Below, in pieces: positions 32,396-41,838 of a stretch of DNA of 64,000 nucleotides (positions are counted from its first letter, which is position 1; the number at the start of each line of letters is the position of its first letter). A program made the translations under genes and the position numbers. This DNA comes from Pontibacter mucosus. Its GTDB lineage: Bacteria > Bacteroidota > Bacteroidia > Cytophagales > Hymenobacteraceae. The notes below the pieces were generated by a model. That model had not been told where the DNA came from and ran no database searches. It saw nothing but the letters and a program-made list of their open reading frames with translations. The stretch spans positions 620,001-684,000 of the forward strand of contig NZ_QBKI01000002.1 of assembly GCF_003054055.1 (NCBI RefSeq), in the 5' to 3' direction.

Positions 32396-34942
32396 CTACC
32401 CCGGCCGCTTTTTGGTGCCTCGGGTGGGTGGGGCCGAGAGCGGATCGTCGGGCCAGTGGTGCTTGGGGTAGCGGCCACGCAGGTCTTTGCGTACCTCGAA
32501 GTAGCCGTTGCTCCAGAAGCTGCGCAGGTCGCGGGTTACCTGTACGGGACGTGAGGCAGGGGAGAGCAGGTGCAGGAGCAGCGGCACCTTGCCACCTCCG
32601 ATGCGCGGCGTATCCAGCATCCCGAACACTTCCTGTAGGCGCACGGCCAGCACCGGCGTGCTGGGGTCAGCGTAATCCACCGCAATGCGGGAGCCGCTGG
32701 GCACGGGCAGGTGCGAGGGTGCCAGCCGGTCCATCTCCTGCCGCTGCTCCCAGCTCAAATCAGCCAGCAGTATCTCGCCCAGGTCCAGACGGCTAACCTG
32801 CTCCAGCGAGCGGAGGCCGTAGAGGTGGGGCGCCAGCCAAAGGTCCATACTTTCTGCCAACGCAGCATCCGTTACGTCAGGCCAGTTTTCGGGGGCGAGC
32901 TGGTGCAGGAAGTTCAGGCGCTGCCGGATACTGATGGCTTCCTTACTCCAGGGCAACCTGTCTATACCTTTCTCCTGCAGGGCTTGCAGCAGCACCTGGG
33001 CTACGAGTTCCTGATCGGGTTTGGTGTTTATAATTTCCTCCAGCACCAGGGCACTCAGCTTTTTTATACTTCGGGCCACCACCTGCTGTGCGCTTTCCTG
33101 CCAGCGGACTTCCTGCAGCATCTCCATCTGGTCTGAGAAGTGCTGGAGCAGGTCGGTTTTGTCGAGAGGGGCGGCCAAGAGGATGCGGGGCTGCTTGCCC
33201 AGGTCCAGGTGCGCTATAGCGTAAAATTCTGCTTCTCCGAAAAGCTCCGTAGGCAAAGTGGCCCGCTGCCCAGTAATCAGCCTTACCCTGCCCGACGACT
33301 CGCGCTGGGCCAGCCGGTCGGGGTAGGCAAGGGCCGTCAAAATACCGGCCAGGTCCGGGTTTATACTTGGGTTAGACTCTCGCAGTCGTTGCCGCAGGTT
33401 CTGTGCCTGTTCCTTTACCCGCCGCAGGGCGTTTTCATCCAAAGTATAACCAGGAGTAGGCGGTCGCTTTCCGGCCAGCAGTTCCAGGCGCAGGTGCAGG
33501 TCGGGCAGGCCGTCGCCACGGGAGAGCTGCACGGGCTTTAGCACATCCCGCTCCGAAAGGATGGCCGCCAATGCACAGGCAGTAGCCCCGTATCCGAGCT
33601 CCTGCCCACGGATAACCAGGTGGCCCAAGCGCGGATGGATGCCCAGTGAGGCTAGTGCTTTCCCGTGCAGGGTAGGATTCCCGGAAGCATCCACCGCCTG
33701 CAGGCGCAGGAGCAGGTCTTTGGCCAGCGACAGGGCGGTGGCAGGAGGCGTGTCGAGCCAGTGGAGGGTCGTTGCATCCTTTGCGCCCCAAATCGCCAGT
33801 TCCAGCGCCAGCCCCGACAGGTCGGCATCCAGAATCTCCGGGTCTTGCCGCTCAGGCAGCTGCAACTGGTCTGCGGTAGACCAGAGGCGGTAGCAAATGC
33901 CCGGTCCCAGTCGCCCGGCACGGCCGCGCCGTTGGTCGGCCCCGGCTTTTGACACAGGCAAGGTGTCCAGGGTGGTGAGGCCGGTGCGGGGCACGAACTT
34001 CGGCACACGGGCATAGCCGCCATCCACCACAATCCGCACACCCTCAATAGTTAAGCTGGTTTCGGCGATGCTGGTAGCCAGGACTATTTTGCGCTTCTTC
34101 TTTGGGGAAGGCTGTATGGCGGCCATCTGCTTGGAGAGCGGCAGGTCGCCATGCAGCAGGTGCAGTTCTACTTCGGACGGGAGTTTCTCTTCCAGCAATT
34201 GCGCCACCTTCCGGATCTCGCCCATGCCTGGCAAAAAGACCAGCACATCGCCTTCCGACACCTCGCTGAGGGCTTTCCGGATGGCTCTGGGCGTTAGTTC
34301 TGCCAGTCGCTGGGAAGGGTAATTTCCGGCAGAGGCGACCTCGGCAGGGGAGAGGAAGTGCGTTTCCACCGGGTACATGCGGCCTTCACTTCGAACTACC
34401 GGAGCGTTCAGCCAGTTGCCGATGGCTGTTGCATCAAGCGTAGCCGACATTACCAGGATGCGCAAATCAGGGCGCAGCACTGCCTGGGCGTCCAGCGCCA
34501 GAGCCAGCCCCAGGTCCGCCTGCAGGTTGCGCTCGTGAAACTCGTCGAAAATGATAGCCGCCACTCCCTCCAGCGCCGGGTCTTCCTGAATCATGCGGGT
34601 GAGGATGCCTTCGGTGACTACCTCCACGCGTGTTTTAGGGGATACCTGGTGGTCCATGCGTACCCAATAGCCTACGGTCTGCCCCACCGGCTCGCCCAGA
34701 AGGTCGGCCATGCGTTCAGCCGCGGCACGCGTAGCCAGGCGGCGTGGTTCGAGCACAAGTATTTTGCCCTCGTTGCGCCAGCTTGCCTCCAGCAGCGCCA
34801 GCGGCACCAGCGTGGTTTTACCAGCACCCGGAGGGGCTTCCAGCACAGCACGGTTATTGGCTTCCAGAGCCTCCAGCAGCCGTGGCAGCGCCTCTTTTAC
34901 AGGCAGGTCGGGGAGTAGGGGGAGTAAATCAGCAGTCGGCAT
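32396..34942 (-). CDS. hrpB: ATP-dependent RNA helicase HrpB, copy 2
   Basis: A 848-aa helicase from ATG 34942 (a GTG precedes it). Motifs: I APPGAGKTT, Ia EPRRLATR, Ib TEGILTRM, II DEFHERN, III SATLDA, V LATSIAETSLTIEG, VI DQRRGRAGRLGPG, then the HrpB C-terminal domain (PVQVTRDLRSFWSNGYFEVRKDLRGRYPKHHWPDDP). The ending RGRYPKHHWPDDP is the canonical HrpB tail, so this copy is closer to the textbook family than copy 1, whose tail is VIKRQLEVVFPEIKWERD. Two paralogues within 10 kb is unusual. At motif V this copy uses AGC-ATC where copy 1 uses AGT-ATA. Confidence 0.94.
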   Translation of the reverse strand: MPTADLLPLLPDLPVKEALPRLLEALEANNRAVLEAPPGAGKTTLVPLALLEASWRNEGKILVLEPRRLATRAAAERMADLLGEPVGQTVGYWVRMDHQVSPKTRVEVVTEGILTRMIQEDPALEGVAAIIFDEFHERNLQADLGLALALDAQAVLRPDLRILVMSATLDATAIGNWLNAPVVRSEGRMYPVETHFLSPAEVASAGNYPSQRLAELTPRAIRKALSEVSEGDVLVFLPGMGEIRKVAQLLEEKLPSEVELHLLHGDLPLSKQMAAIQPSPKKKRKIVLATSIAETSLTIEGVRIVVDGGYARVPKFVPRTGLTTLDTLPVSKAGADQRRGRAGRLGPGICYRLWSTADQLQLPERQDPEILDADLSGLALELAIWGAKDATTLHWLDTPPATALSLAKDLLLRLQAVDASGNPTLHGKALASLGIHPRLGHLVIRGQELGYGATACALAAILSERDVLKPVQLSRGDGLPDLHLRLELLAGKRPPTPGYTLDENALRRVKEQAQNLRQRLRESNPSINPDLAGILTALAYPDRLAQRESSGRVRLITGQRATLPTELFGEAEFYAIAHLDLGKQPRILLAAPLDKTDLLQHFSDQMEMLQEVRWQESAQQVVARSIKKLSALVLEEIINTKPDQELVAQVLLQALQEKGIDRLPWSKEAISIRQRLNFLHQLAPENWPDVTDAALAESMDLWLAPHLYGLRSLEQVSRLDLGEILLADLSWEQRQEMDRLAPSHLPVPSGSRIAVDYADPSTPVLAVRLQEVFGMLDTPRIGGGKVPLLLHLLSPASRPVQVTRDLRSFWSNGYFEVRKDLRGRYPKHHWPDDPLSAPPTRGTKKRPG

Positions 34943-35362
34943 CACCTCCCAAAGTTCGGGATTGTTTTTGAGAAAGTATAGAAGGGGGTGGGGGAGTACA
35001 GTTAAGAGGATTTATACTTTCTCCTGCTGTCATCTATTCATACCGCCAGTTTGAGCGGAGCGGAAACTGGTGGGGGAGCAGAGGAGCCAGTTTGTAACTG
35101 GCGAAAGTGTAGGTTTGTGCAGTGCCAGTTACAAACTGGCATCAACGTGAGCCACAAGTTGCGTTGTCGCTAAACTTGCGGCATGGAAGGTACATGTGTA
35201 GGGACAGGTCGGGACCTGTCCAATCGTGCACCTGCAATTATCTGAATCAGGATTTGCAGGATTTAGGGATAAGCAGGATTTCTGCAGTACCGGGTCCAAC
35301 CACCCCTAACCCCTCCTTAGCCAAGGAGGGGAACTTGTAAATGCCTTGGCTGAAGTATAGAT
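34943..35362. repeat. Spacer with repeat fragments
   Basis: No gene. It contains two GCCAGTTTGTAACTGGC-type palindromes (35086-35103 and 35122-35140), a REP-like GCCACAAGTTGCG unit (35150-35182), the variant D palindrome (35202-35221) and one C unit (35283-35332). Confidence 0.7.
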
Positions 35363-35413
35363 TTCATTGCGTCAGTGGAGGCAAGTCACAACCTGTCCCC
35401 ACCGACGCAATGA
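35363..35413 (-). terminator. Hairpin downstream of gltD
   Basis: TCATTGCGTC (35363-35372) pairs with GACGCAATGA (35404-35413), with further partial pairing inside. It lies 6 bp after the gltD stop on the minus strand. Confidence 0.55.
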
Positions 35414-35418
35414 ACAGC

Positions 35419-36876
35419 CTACCCCTCCAGCACCAGCTTCGATACTTCTTTAGAAGGAAGGTCTGATTTGCCCATCAGGTAGGTGTCGATGGCGCGGGCG
35501 GCTTCGCGGCCGTCGGAGATGGCCCATACTACGAGCGACTGGCCGCGGTAAGCATCGCCGGCGGCAAAGATGCCCGGAACACTCGTTTGCCAGTTCTGCA
35601 GTTTAAAGTTACCGCGATTGTCTGTCTCGAACCCGAAGCTGGCCTTAAAGCTCTCGAGCAGCGGGCGTTCGTAGCCGATGGCAATCAGCGCCAGGTCGCA
35701 GGGCAGGATTTTCTCGCTTTCCGGCTTTTCGGTATACTCGTAACTGTTCTTCCACTCCAGCTCTACCACCTTCAGCCCTTTTACATGGCCGTTCTCGTCG
35801 GCAATAAACTCCTTCGTCAGCCAACCCCAACTGCGCTCACAGCCCTCTTCGTGCGAGCTGGAGGAAGTATACGTCATGGGCCACTCCGGCCAGGGATTTT
35901 GCGGCGCGCGCGCCGTGGACGGCATGGTGCGGTACTGCAGCTGGCTGATGGAATTGGCAAACTGCCGGTTAGCGGTACCTACGCAGTCGGAGCCTGTGTC
36001 GCCGCCGCCGATCACCAGCACATGCTTGTCGGTCGCCAGCAGGTCTTCCTCAGGCGCTATACTTTCGCCGGCCACCCGGCGGTTGTGCAGCGTGAGGTAG
36101 TCCATGGCAAAGTGAATGCCCTTCAGGTGGTTGCCCGGGATGTCGAGCACGCGCGGTTTGCTCGAGCCGATGGCCATGAGCACGGCGTCATACTTGCGGT
36201 GCAGTTTCTTGAGTGTGATATCCTTGCCAATCGCTACGCCTAAATGAAAATGTATGCCTTCTTCTTTCAGGATGTCTAAACGGCGGTCAATCACCCACTT
36301 CTCCAGTTTAAAGTCCGGAATACCGTAGCGCAGCAGGCCGCCAGCCTTATCATCCTTATCATACACGTGCACCTCGTGGCCGGCCTGGTTAAGCTGCGCT
36401 GCCGCGGCCAATCCGGCGGGGCCCGAACCCACAACGGCTACTTTTTTGCCGGTGCGGCGCAGGGGCGGCTGTGGTTTTACCAGCCCCAGCTCAAACGACT
36501 TCTCGGCTATACTTTTCTCGATGTGCTCGATGGCTACGGCCGGCTTGTTAATAGACAGCACGCAACTCGACTCGCAGGGGGCAGGGCAGATGCGACCCGT
36601 AAAATCAGGGAAGTTGTTGGTGCTGTACAGAATCTGCGCCGCGCGCTCCCACTCGCCCTCGTACACGGCGTCGTTAAAGTCCGGAATCTGGTTGCCCAAC
36701 GGGCAGCCGCTATGGCAGAATGGCACGCCGCAGTCCATGCAGCGGCTGGCCTGCTGGCGGGTCTTTTCTTCCGGAAAGGAAGTATAAATCTCGTTTGAGT
36801 CGTTGATTCTTTCTTTAGGGTCGCGGGCTTGCGGCAGCTCGCGGGTATATAGCAGGAATCCGTCTGTCTTTCCCAT
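35419..36876 (-). CDS. gltD: Glutamate synthase (NADPH) small subunit
   Basis: A 485-aa flavoprotein that passes electrons from NADPH to the large subunit for glutamate synthesis from glutamine and 2-oxoglutarate. N-terminal Fe-S cysteines are in ASRCMDCGVPFCHSGCPLGNQIPDFND and CPAPCESSC. The FAD site is KKVAVVGSGPAGLAAAAQL, and the NADPH site VLVIGGGDTGSDCVGTA. The C-terminal GIFAAGDAYRGQSLVVWAISDGREAA is diagnostic for this oxidoreductase family. Its start codon overlaps the gltB stop by one base (TAATG), so the two are translationally coupled. Confidence 0.96.
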   Translation of the reverse strand: MGKTDGFLLYTRELPQARDPKERINDSNEIYTSFPEEKTRQQASRCMDCGVPFCHSGCPLGNQIPDFNDAVYEGEWERAAQILYSTNNFPDFTGRICPAPCESSCVLSINKPAVAIEHIEKSIAEKSFELGLVKPQPPLRRTGKKVAVVGSGPAGLAAAAQLNQAGHEVHVYDKDDKAGGLLRYGIPDFKLEKWVIDRRLDILKEEGIHFHLGVAIGKDITLKKLHRKYDAVLMAIGSSKPRVLDIPGNHLKGIHFAMDYLTLHNRRVAGESIAPEEDLLATDKHVLVIGGGDTGSDCVGTANRQFANSISQLQYRTMPSTARAPQNPWPEWPMTYTSSSSHEEGCERSWGWLTKEFIADENGHVKGLKVVELEWKNSYEYTEKPESEKILPCDLALIAIGYERPLLESFKASFGFETDNRGNFKLQNWQTSVPGIFAAGDAYRGQSLVVWAISDGREAARAIDTYLMGKSDLPSKEVSKLVLEG

Positions 36877-39800
36877 TAGGCAATCGCTTTAACTGTTTCA
36901 CTTTCACTTTTCTGCAGGGCCTTCTTCAGGTCGTGCGGCATCACTTTCTGGAAGAACTTCTGATGCACATGCCAGCCTTTGAGCATATCCTTGGCCAGCG
37001 CGCTGTCGGTATAGGCGGCGTGTTCTTGGAGCTTCTGCTCTATCCAGGCCAGGTCGGTGGCGTCGGGCTGCTCCAGCTCTATCATACTTAGGTTGCACTG
37101 GTCGGGGAAGGCGTTGGCCGGGTCGTAGACGAAGGCCGTGCCTCCGCTCATGCCGGCGGCAAAGTTGCGGCCCACCGCGCCAAGTATAAGCACCTTGCCA
37201 CCGGTCATGTACTCGCAGCCGTGGTCGCCGATGCCCTCTACCACCGCCTCTACACCCGAATTACGCACGCAGAAGCGCTCGCCGGCCATCCCGTTGATGT
37301 AGACTTTGCCCGAGGTAGCCCCATACAAGGCCACGTTGCCTGTGATGATGTTCTCGTGCGCCACATAGGTGGAGTCTTTGAAAGGTTGCAGGATGAGTTT
37401 ACCGCCTGAGAGGCCTTTGCCCAGGTAGTCGTTTGCTTCGCCTACCAGGCGGAAGGTAAGACCGGGCGCCAGGAAGCCTCCGAAAGTTTGGCCCGCAGAG
37501 CCGTGGAAGGTGGCGTTGAAGCTATCCTCCGGTAGGCCATCCTTGCCATACTTGGTGGAGACTTCATAGGAGAGCATCGCGCCTACCGAGCGGTCTACGT
37601 TGATGATGCGGTACTCGTAAGGCACTTGGCCGTCCTTCTTAAAGTCCCGGATGAGCTTCTTGTCCAGTACGTTTTCAATGTCGTGGTCCTGGTGAATCTG
37701 GTGGTAAATGCCCACGCTGTTCGGCGCTACCTCCTGGTGCAGAATCGGGTCGAAGCTGAGGTTCTTGAGCTTCCAGTGGTTGAGGTCGTTGCGTACTTTG
37801 AGCACTTGCGGCTGGCCCACCATCTCGTTTATACTTCTGAAGCCGAGCGAGGCCATAATTTCGCGCAGTTCCTGGGCCATGAAGCGGAACAGGTTCACTA
37901 CGTGCTCCGGCTCGCCGGTAAAGAGCTGGCGCAGTTCCGGGTTTTGGGTGGCAATCCCGACCGGGCAGGTGTTCAGGTGGCATTTGCGCATCATGATGCA
38001 GCCTTCCACAATCAGGGCGGCCGTGGCCACGCCATACTCTTCGGCGCCCAGCAGGGTAGCCACCGCCAGGTCAAAACCCGTCATCAGCTTGCCGTCTGTC
38101 TGCAGCACCACGCGGCTGCGCAGGTTGTTTTTTACCAGCGTCTGGTGCGCTTCGGCCAGGCCCATCTCCCAGGGCAAGCCCGTATGGCGAATCGAGCTAA
38201 GCGGACTGGCGCCTGTGCCACCGTCGGCACCGGAAATCATAATCGCGTCGGCCTTCGCTTTGGCCACGCCGGCAGCAATCGTGCCCACGCCCGCCTCGGC
38301 CACCAGCTTCACGTTGATGCGGGCATTGGGGTTGGCATTCTTCAGGTCGTAAATCAGCTGCTTCAGGTCCTCAATGGAATAGATGTCATGGTGCGGCGGG
38401 GGAGAAATCAAACCTACGCCCGGAGTGGAGTGGCGCACGCGGGCAATCCACTTGTCTACCTTGTGGCCCGGCAGCTGACCGCCCTCGCCAGGCTTGGCGC
38501 CCTGCGCAATCTTTATCTGGATCTCATCGGCATTGGCCAGGTAGTGGCTCGTCACGCCGAAGCGGCCGGAGGCTACCTGCTTGATGGCAGAGCGTTCGGA
38601 GTCACCATTTTCTTTTAAAATATAACGCGCCTCGTCTTCGCCGCCCTCACCGCTGTTGCTTTTGCCGCCGATGCGGTTCATGGCAATGGCTAACGTGCTG
38701 TGCGCCTCATGCGACAGGGAACCGAAGGACATAGCGCCGGTAGCAAAGCGCTTGAGTATACTTTCCACCGGTTCTACTTCTTCCAGAGGCACCGATTGCC
38801 GCTTGCGGAACTCGAACAGGTGGCGAAGGGTAATGGCCGACTGCTGGTGCTCGCGCAGGAGTTTGGCGTACTCTTTATAGAGGCGGTAATCGCCCAGGCG
38901 TGTGGATTTTTGCAGCAGGTGGATTACCTCGGGGCGCAGCAAATGCTCTTCGCCGCGTCTGCGCCACTGGAAGAAGCCGCCTGTCTCCAGCAGTTTGTCC
39001 TCGCTGGCAAAGGCAGACCAGTGTTTGGTGAGCGCTTCCTGCTCCAGGTCCTCAAAGTTGAGGCCCTCCAGCCGGCTAACCGTCCCTTTGAAGCACTTCT
39101 GTATCACTTCCTGCCCAAAACCAATGCACTCGAAAATCTGCGCACTCTGGTAGGCTTGCAAGGTGCTGATGCCCATCTTGGAGAGGATCTTTAGCAAACC
39201 GTTTCCTACCGCCTGGATGTACTGCTCGGCATAATAAGAGAAAGGCTTAGCGGTGTCCAGTTTCTCCTGTTCGAGCAGGTGCTGAATGGTGTCGTACACC
39301 ATATACGGGTACACGCAGCTGGCTCCGTAGCCAATGATGGTGGCAAAATGATGGGTCTCCCAGGCATCGCCTGCCTCTACCACCAAACCGGCTTTAGTGC
39401 GAATACGCTTTTCTACCAGGTGGTGGTGGATAGCGCCCACCGCCAGCAGCGACGGGATGGCGGCGCGGTTGGCTTCCACCGCCCGGTTCGAGATGATCAG
39501 AATCTTTTTGCCCTTGCCAACGGCTGCCTCTGCCGCCGCGCAAATTTCGTCCAGCGCCTTCTGCAGCGCACCTTTCTCTTTGGTGCAGAAGGTGGCGTTG
39601 ATAGTATGATTGTCAAACCCCTCGGATTTGAGGTTGATGAGTTTGTTAAAGTCGCCATGGCTGAGCACCGGGTGCGAGATATGGATCTGACGCGTGTGGG
39701 CCGGGGTCTCGTCCAGCACGTTGAGTGACTCGCCCAGGCGGGTAAACAGCGACATTACCAGCCGCTCCCGGATCGGGTCGATGGGCGGGTTGCTCACCTG

Positions 39801-41402
39801 CGCAAAGTGCTGCTTAAAGTAGTTGGCCACATGCTGGCTCTGCCGCGAAAGCACCGCCAGGGGCGTATCAGAACCCATACTTCCCAGGGGCTCCTTGCCG
39901 GTCGTGGCCATGGGCTGGATGATGAGCTTGAGGTCCTCGGAAGTATAGCCATAGGCTTTCTGCTTCTGCCGCAGCTCCTCCGGCGATACCGTGTTGAGGC
40001 AGAAAGCGGGCTCCGGCCGCTGGTGCAGCTTGATGCGGTTCTGCTGTATCCACTCAAAGTATGGCTTGTCGTTGCAAACCAGCTGCTTGATCTCCTCGTC
40101 CTCGTAAATCCTGTTCTCCTCCAGGTCAGCAAGCAGCATCTTGCCGGGCTGCAGGCGGCCACGGCGTACCACATCCTTCGGGTTCACCGGCAGCGCACCC
40201 GCTTCAGAGGCCATGACCAATCGGCCTTGCTTGGTGATGCAGAATCGGGCGGGGCGCAGGCCATTGCGGTCGAGGGTGGCGCCTATCTGCTTTCCATCGG
40301 TGAAGAACAGTGCAGCGGGACCATCCCACGGCTCCATCAGCGCTGCGTGGTATTTATAGAATGCCTTCCGGTAAGGATCCATGAACGGGTTGTCCTGCCA
40401 GGCCTCGGGCACCAGCATCATCATCACGTGGGGGAGTGGGCGCCCCGCCAACGTGAGCAGCTCTACCATCGCGTCGAGGTTAGCCGAGTCGGAGTTGGCC
40501 GGGTTGGTGATAGGCAGGAGCCACTTGAGTTCCTCTTCGGTAAAGAGCGGCGAGGACATCAGCGCCTCCTTCGACTTCATCTTCGTCACGTTGCCCCGGA
40601 TGGTGTTGATCTCGCCGTTGTGCGCGATAAAGCGGAAAGGCTGCGCCAGCTTCCAGTTCGGGAAAGTGTTGGTCGAGAAACGGGAATGGATGAGCGCCAG
40701 GGCCGATTTGAACTCCGGGTGACGCAGGTCGTGGTAATAGGCCTCTACCTGGTCGGTTTTCAGTTGCCCTTTATAGATAATGGTGCGTGAGGAGAAGCTA
40801 GGCATATAGAAGGTGCCGTTCTCTCCGCTGACCGTTTTGTTGATTTCGTGGGTGATGAGGCTGCGCAAGACAAATAGCTTGCGCTCCAGCTCTGCCTCTT
40901 TTATACTTGCATCGGTGGGCTGCACAAACACCTGCTCGATGTAGGGCTCCACCGCTTTGGCTTCGTGGCCGGGTACGCGCGGGTTTACCGGCACCAGGCG
41001 GTAGCCCAGCAAGCTAAAACCCAATTGCCGGATGCACTGGTTCATGACCTGCCTGCACTTATCCCTGACCTCGTAGACGGTGGGGAAGAAGATCATCCCG
41101 ACGCCATAGCTGCCTTCCTGCGGCAGTTTTATGGCAAACTCACGCAATTGCATCTTAAAAAAGCTATGCGGGAGTTGCACCAGGATGCCGGCACCATCGC
41201 CGGTTTCGGGGTCGCTGCCTGTGGCGCCGCGGTGTTCCATGTTGGTGAGCATCGTCAGCGCATCTTTTACAACGCTGTGCGATTTCTTACCATCCAGGTT
41301 TACCACACATCCAACACCACAGGCATCGTGCTCAAACTCGGATCTGTACAATCCTTGGGGAAGGTTATTTTGCTGGGTCATTTCACGAAATCTATTAGTC
41401 AT
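36876..41402 (-). CDS. gltB: Glutamate synthase large subunit
   Basis: A 1508-aa enzyme of nitrogen assimilation. The N-terminal class II glutaminase has its nucleophile in DACGVGCV near residue 29, implying removal of a short propeptide. The central and FMN domains follow (GEGGEDEARY, then KPGEGGQLPGHKV, STPGVGLISPPPHHDIYSIEDL, DGGTGASPLSSI). The 3Fe-4S cluster cysteines are in CIMMRKCHLNTCPVGIA, and the C-terminal GXGXG domain includes GLSGGKL, GNVALYGATSG and GGKVLILG. Start ATG 41402; an internal ATG at 41381 is also possible. A 436-bp AT-rich spacer separates it from the divergent ROK gene. Confidence 0.97.
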   Translation of the reverse strand: MTNRFREMTQQNNLPQGLYRSEFEHDACGVGCVVNLDGKKSHSVVKDALTMLTNMEHRGATGSDPETGDGAGILVQLPHSFFKMQLREFAIKLPQEGSYGVGMIFFPTVYEVRDKCRQVMNQCIRQLGFSLLGYRLVPVNPRVPGHEAKAVEPYIEQVFVQPTDASIKEAELERKLFVLRSLITHEINKTVSGENGTFYMPSFSSRTIIYKGQLKTDQVEAYYHDLRHPEFKSALALIHSRFSTNTFPNWKLAQPFRFIAHNGEINTIRGNVTKMKSKEALMSSPLFTEEELKWLLPITNPANSDSANLDAMVELLTLAGRPLPHVMMMLVPEAWQDNPFMDPYRKAFYKYHAALMEPWDGPAALFFTDGKQIGATLDRNGLRPARFCITKQGRLVMASEAGALPVNPKDVVRRGRLQPGKMLLADLEENRIYEDEEIKQLVCNDKPYFEWIQQNRIKLHQRPEPAFCLNTVSPEELRQKQKAYGYTSEDLKLIIQPMATTGKEPLGSMGSDTPLAVLSRQSQHVANYFKQHFAQVSNPPIDPIRERLVMSLFTRLGESLNVLDETPAHTRQIHISHPVLSHGDFNKLINLKSEGFDNHTINATFCTKEKGALQKALDEICAAAEAAVGKGKKILIISNRAVEANRAAIPSLLAVGAIHHHLVEKRIRTKAGLVVEAGDAWETHHFATIIGYGASCVYPYMVYDTIQHLLEQEKLDTAKPFSYYAEQYIQAVGNGLLKILSKMGISTLQAYQSAQIFECIGFGQEVIQKCFKGTVSRLEGLNFEDLEQEALTKHWSAFASEDKLLETGGFFQWRRRGEEHLLRPEVIHLLQKSTRLGDYRLYKEYAKLLREHQQSAITLRHLFEFRKRQSVPLEEVEPVESILKRFATGAMSFGSLSHEAHSTLAIAMNRIGGKSNSGEGGEDEARYILKENGDSERSAIKQVASGRFGVTSHYLANADEIQIKIAQGAKPGEGGQLPGHKVDKWIARVRHSTPGVGLISPPPHHDIYSIEDLKQLIYDLKNANPNARINVKLVAEAGVGTIAAGVAKAKADAIMISGADGGTGASPLSSIRHTGLPWEMGLAEAHQTLVKNNLRSRVVLQTDGKLMTGFDLAVATLLGAEEYGVATAALIVEGCIMMRKCHLNTCPVGIATQNPELRQLFTGEPEHVVNLFRFMAQELREIMASLGFRSINEMVGQPQVLKVRNDLNHWKLKNLSFDPILHQEVAPNSVGIYHQIHQDHDIENVLDKKLIRDFKKDGQVPYEYRIINVDRSVGAMLSYEVSTKYGKDGLPEDSFNATFHGSAGQTFGGFLAPGLTFRLVGEANDYLGKGLSGGKLILQPFKDSTYVAHENIITGNVALYGATSGKVYINGMAGERFCVRNSGVEAVVEGIGDHGCEYMTGGKVLILGAVGRNFAAGMSGGTAFVYDPANAFPDQCNLSMIELEQPDATDLAWIEQKLQEHAAYTDSALAKDMLKGWHVHQKFFQKVMPHDLKKALQKSESETVKAIA

Positions 41403-41838
41403 ACTTGGTTTTAAGGGAGAGAGAATTCATAAATTATAATTAAAGTATTTACTATGCAAGTTTTGAGGATTATTAATTTTTCAAAGGTTATGAATTTAAT
41501 TTAAGAAACATCAATAAAAACGACTGTCAGTTGATGAATTTTAATGATTTAAATCGTTTGTTTGGCTTTGTCATAGCCTGCCTCAGAAGTTGCTCCGGAG
41601 AGCATCATGGTAAGGCAGGAACTGGAGGAAGTATTTTGAAGAAAATTCAGAAAGTGAGTCGTTACTTAGGTTTATTTGAAAAGTTATAAAACGCCCTGTG
41701 TTGTGGCAGGAAAAGATATTTTGATAAATATGGTAGAGGTGGCATGGTACACCTGTGAATTATACTTCCGCCTTTTTATTTCCAGGAAAGTATTAGTTAT
41801 TTCGGCGCCTCATAACTGGCATTGCGTAACATTAATTT
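41403..41838. promoter_or_regulatory. AT-rich divergent control region between gltBD and the ROK gene
   Basis: No gene. Near 41547 lies TGATTTAAATCG, an imperfect version of the TTGAT-N4-ATCAA palindrome found at 51988. It could serve a Crp/Fnr-type regulator of nitrogen assimilation; this is weak inference. Few heptamers here. Confidence 0.45.
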
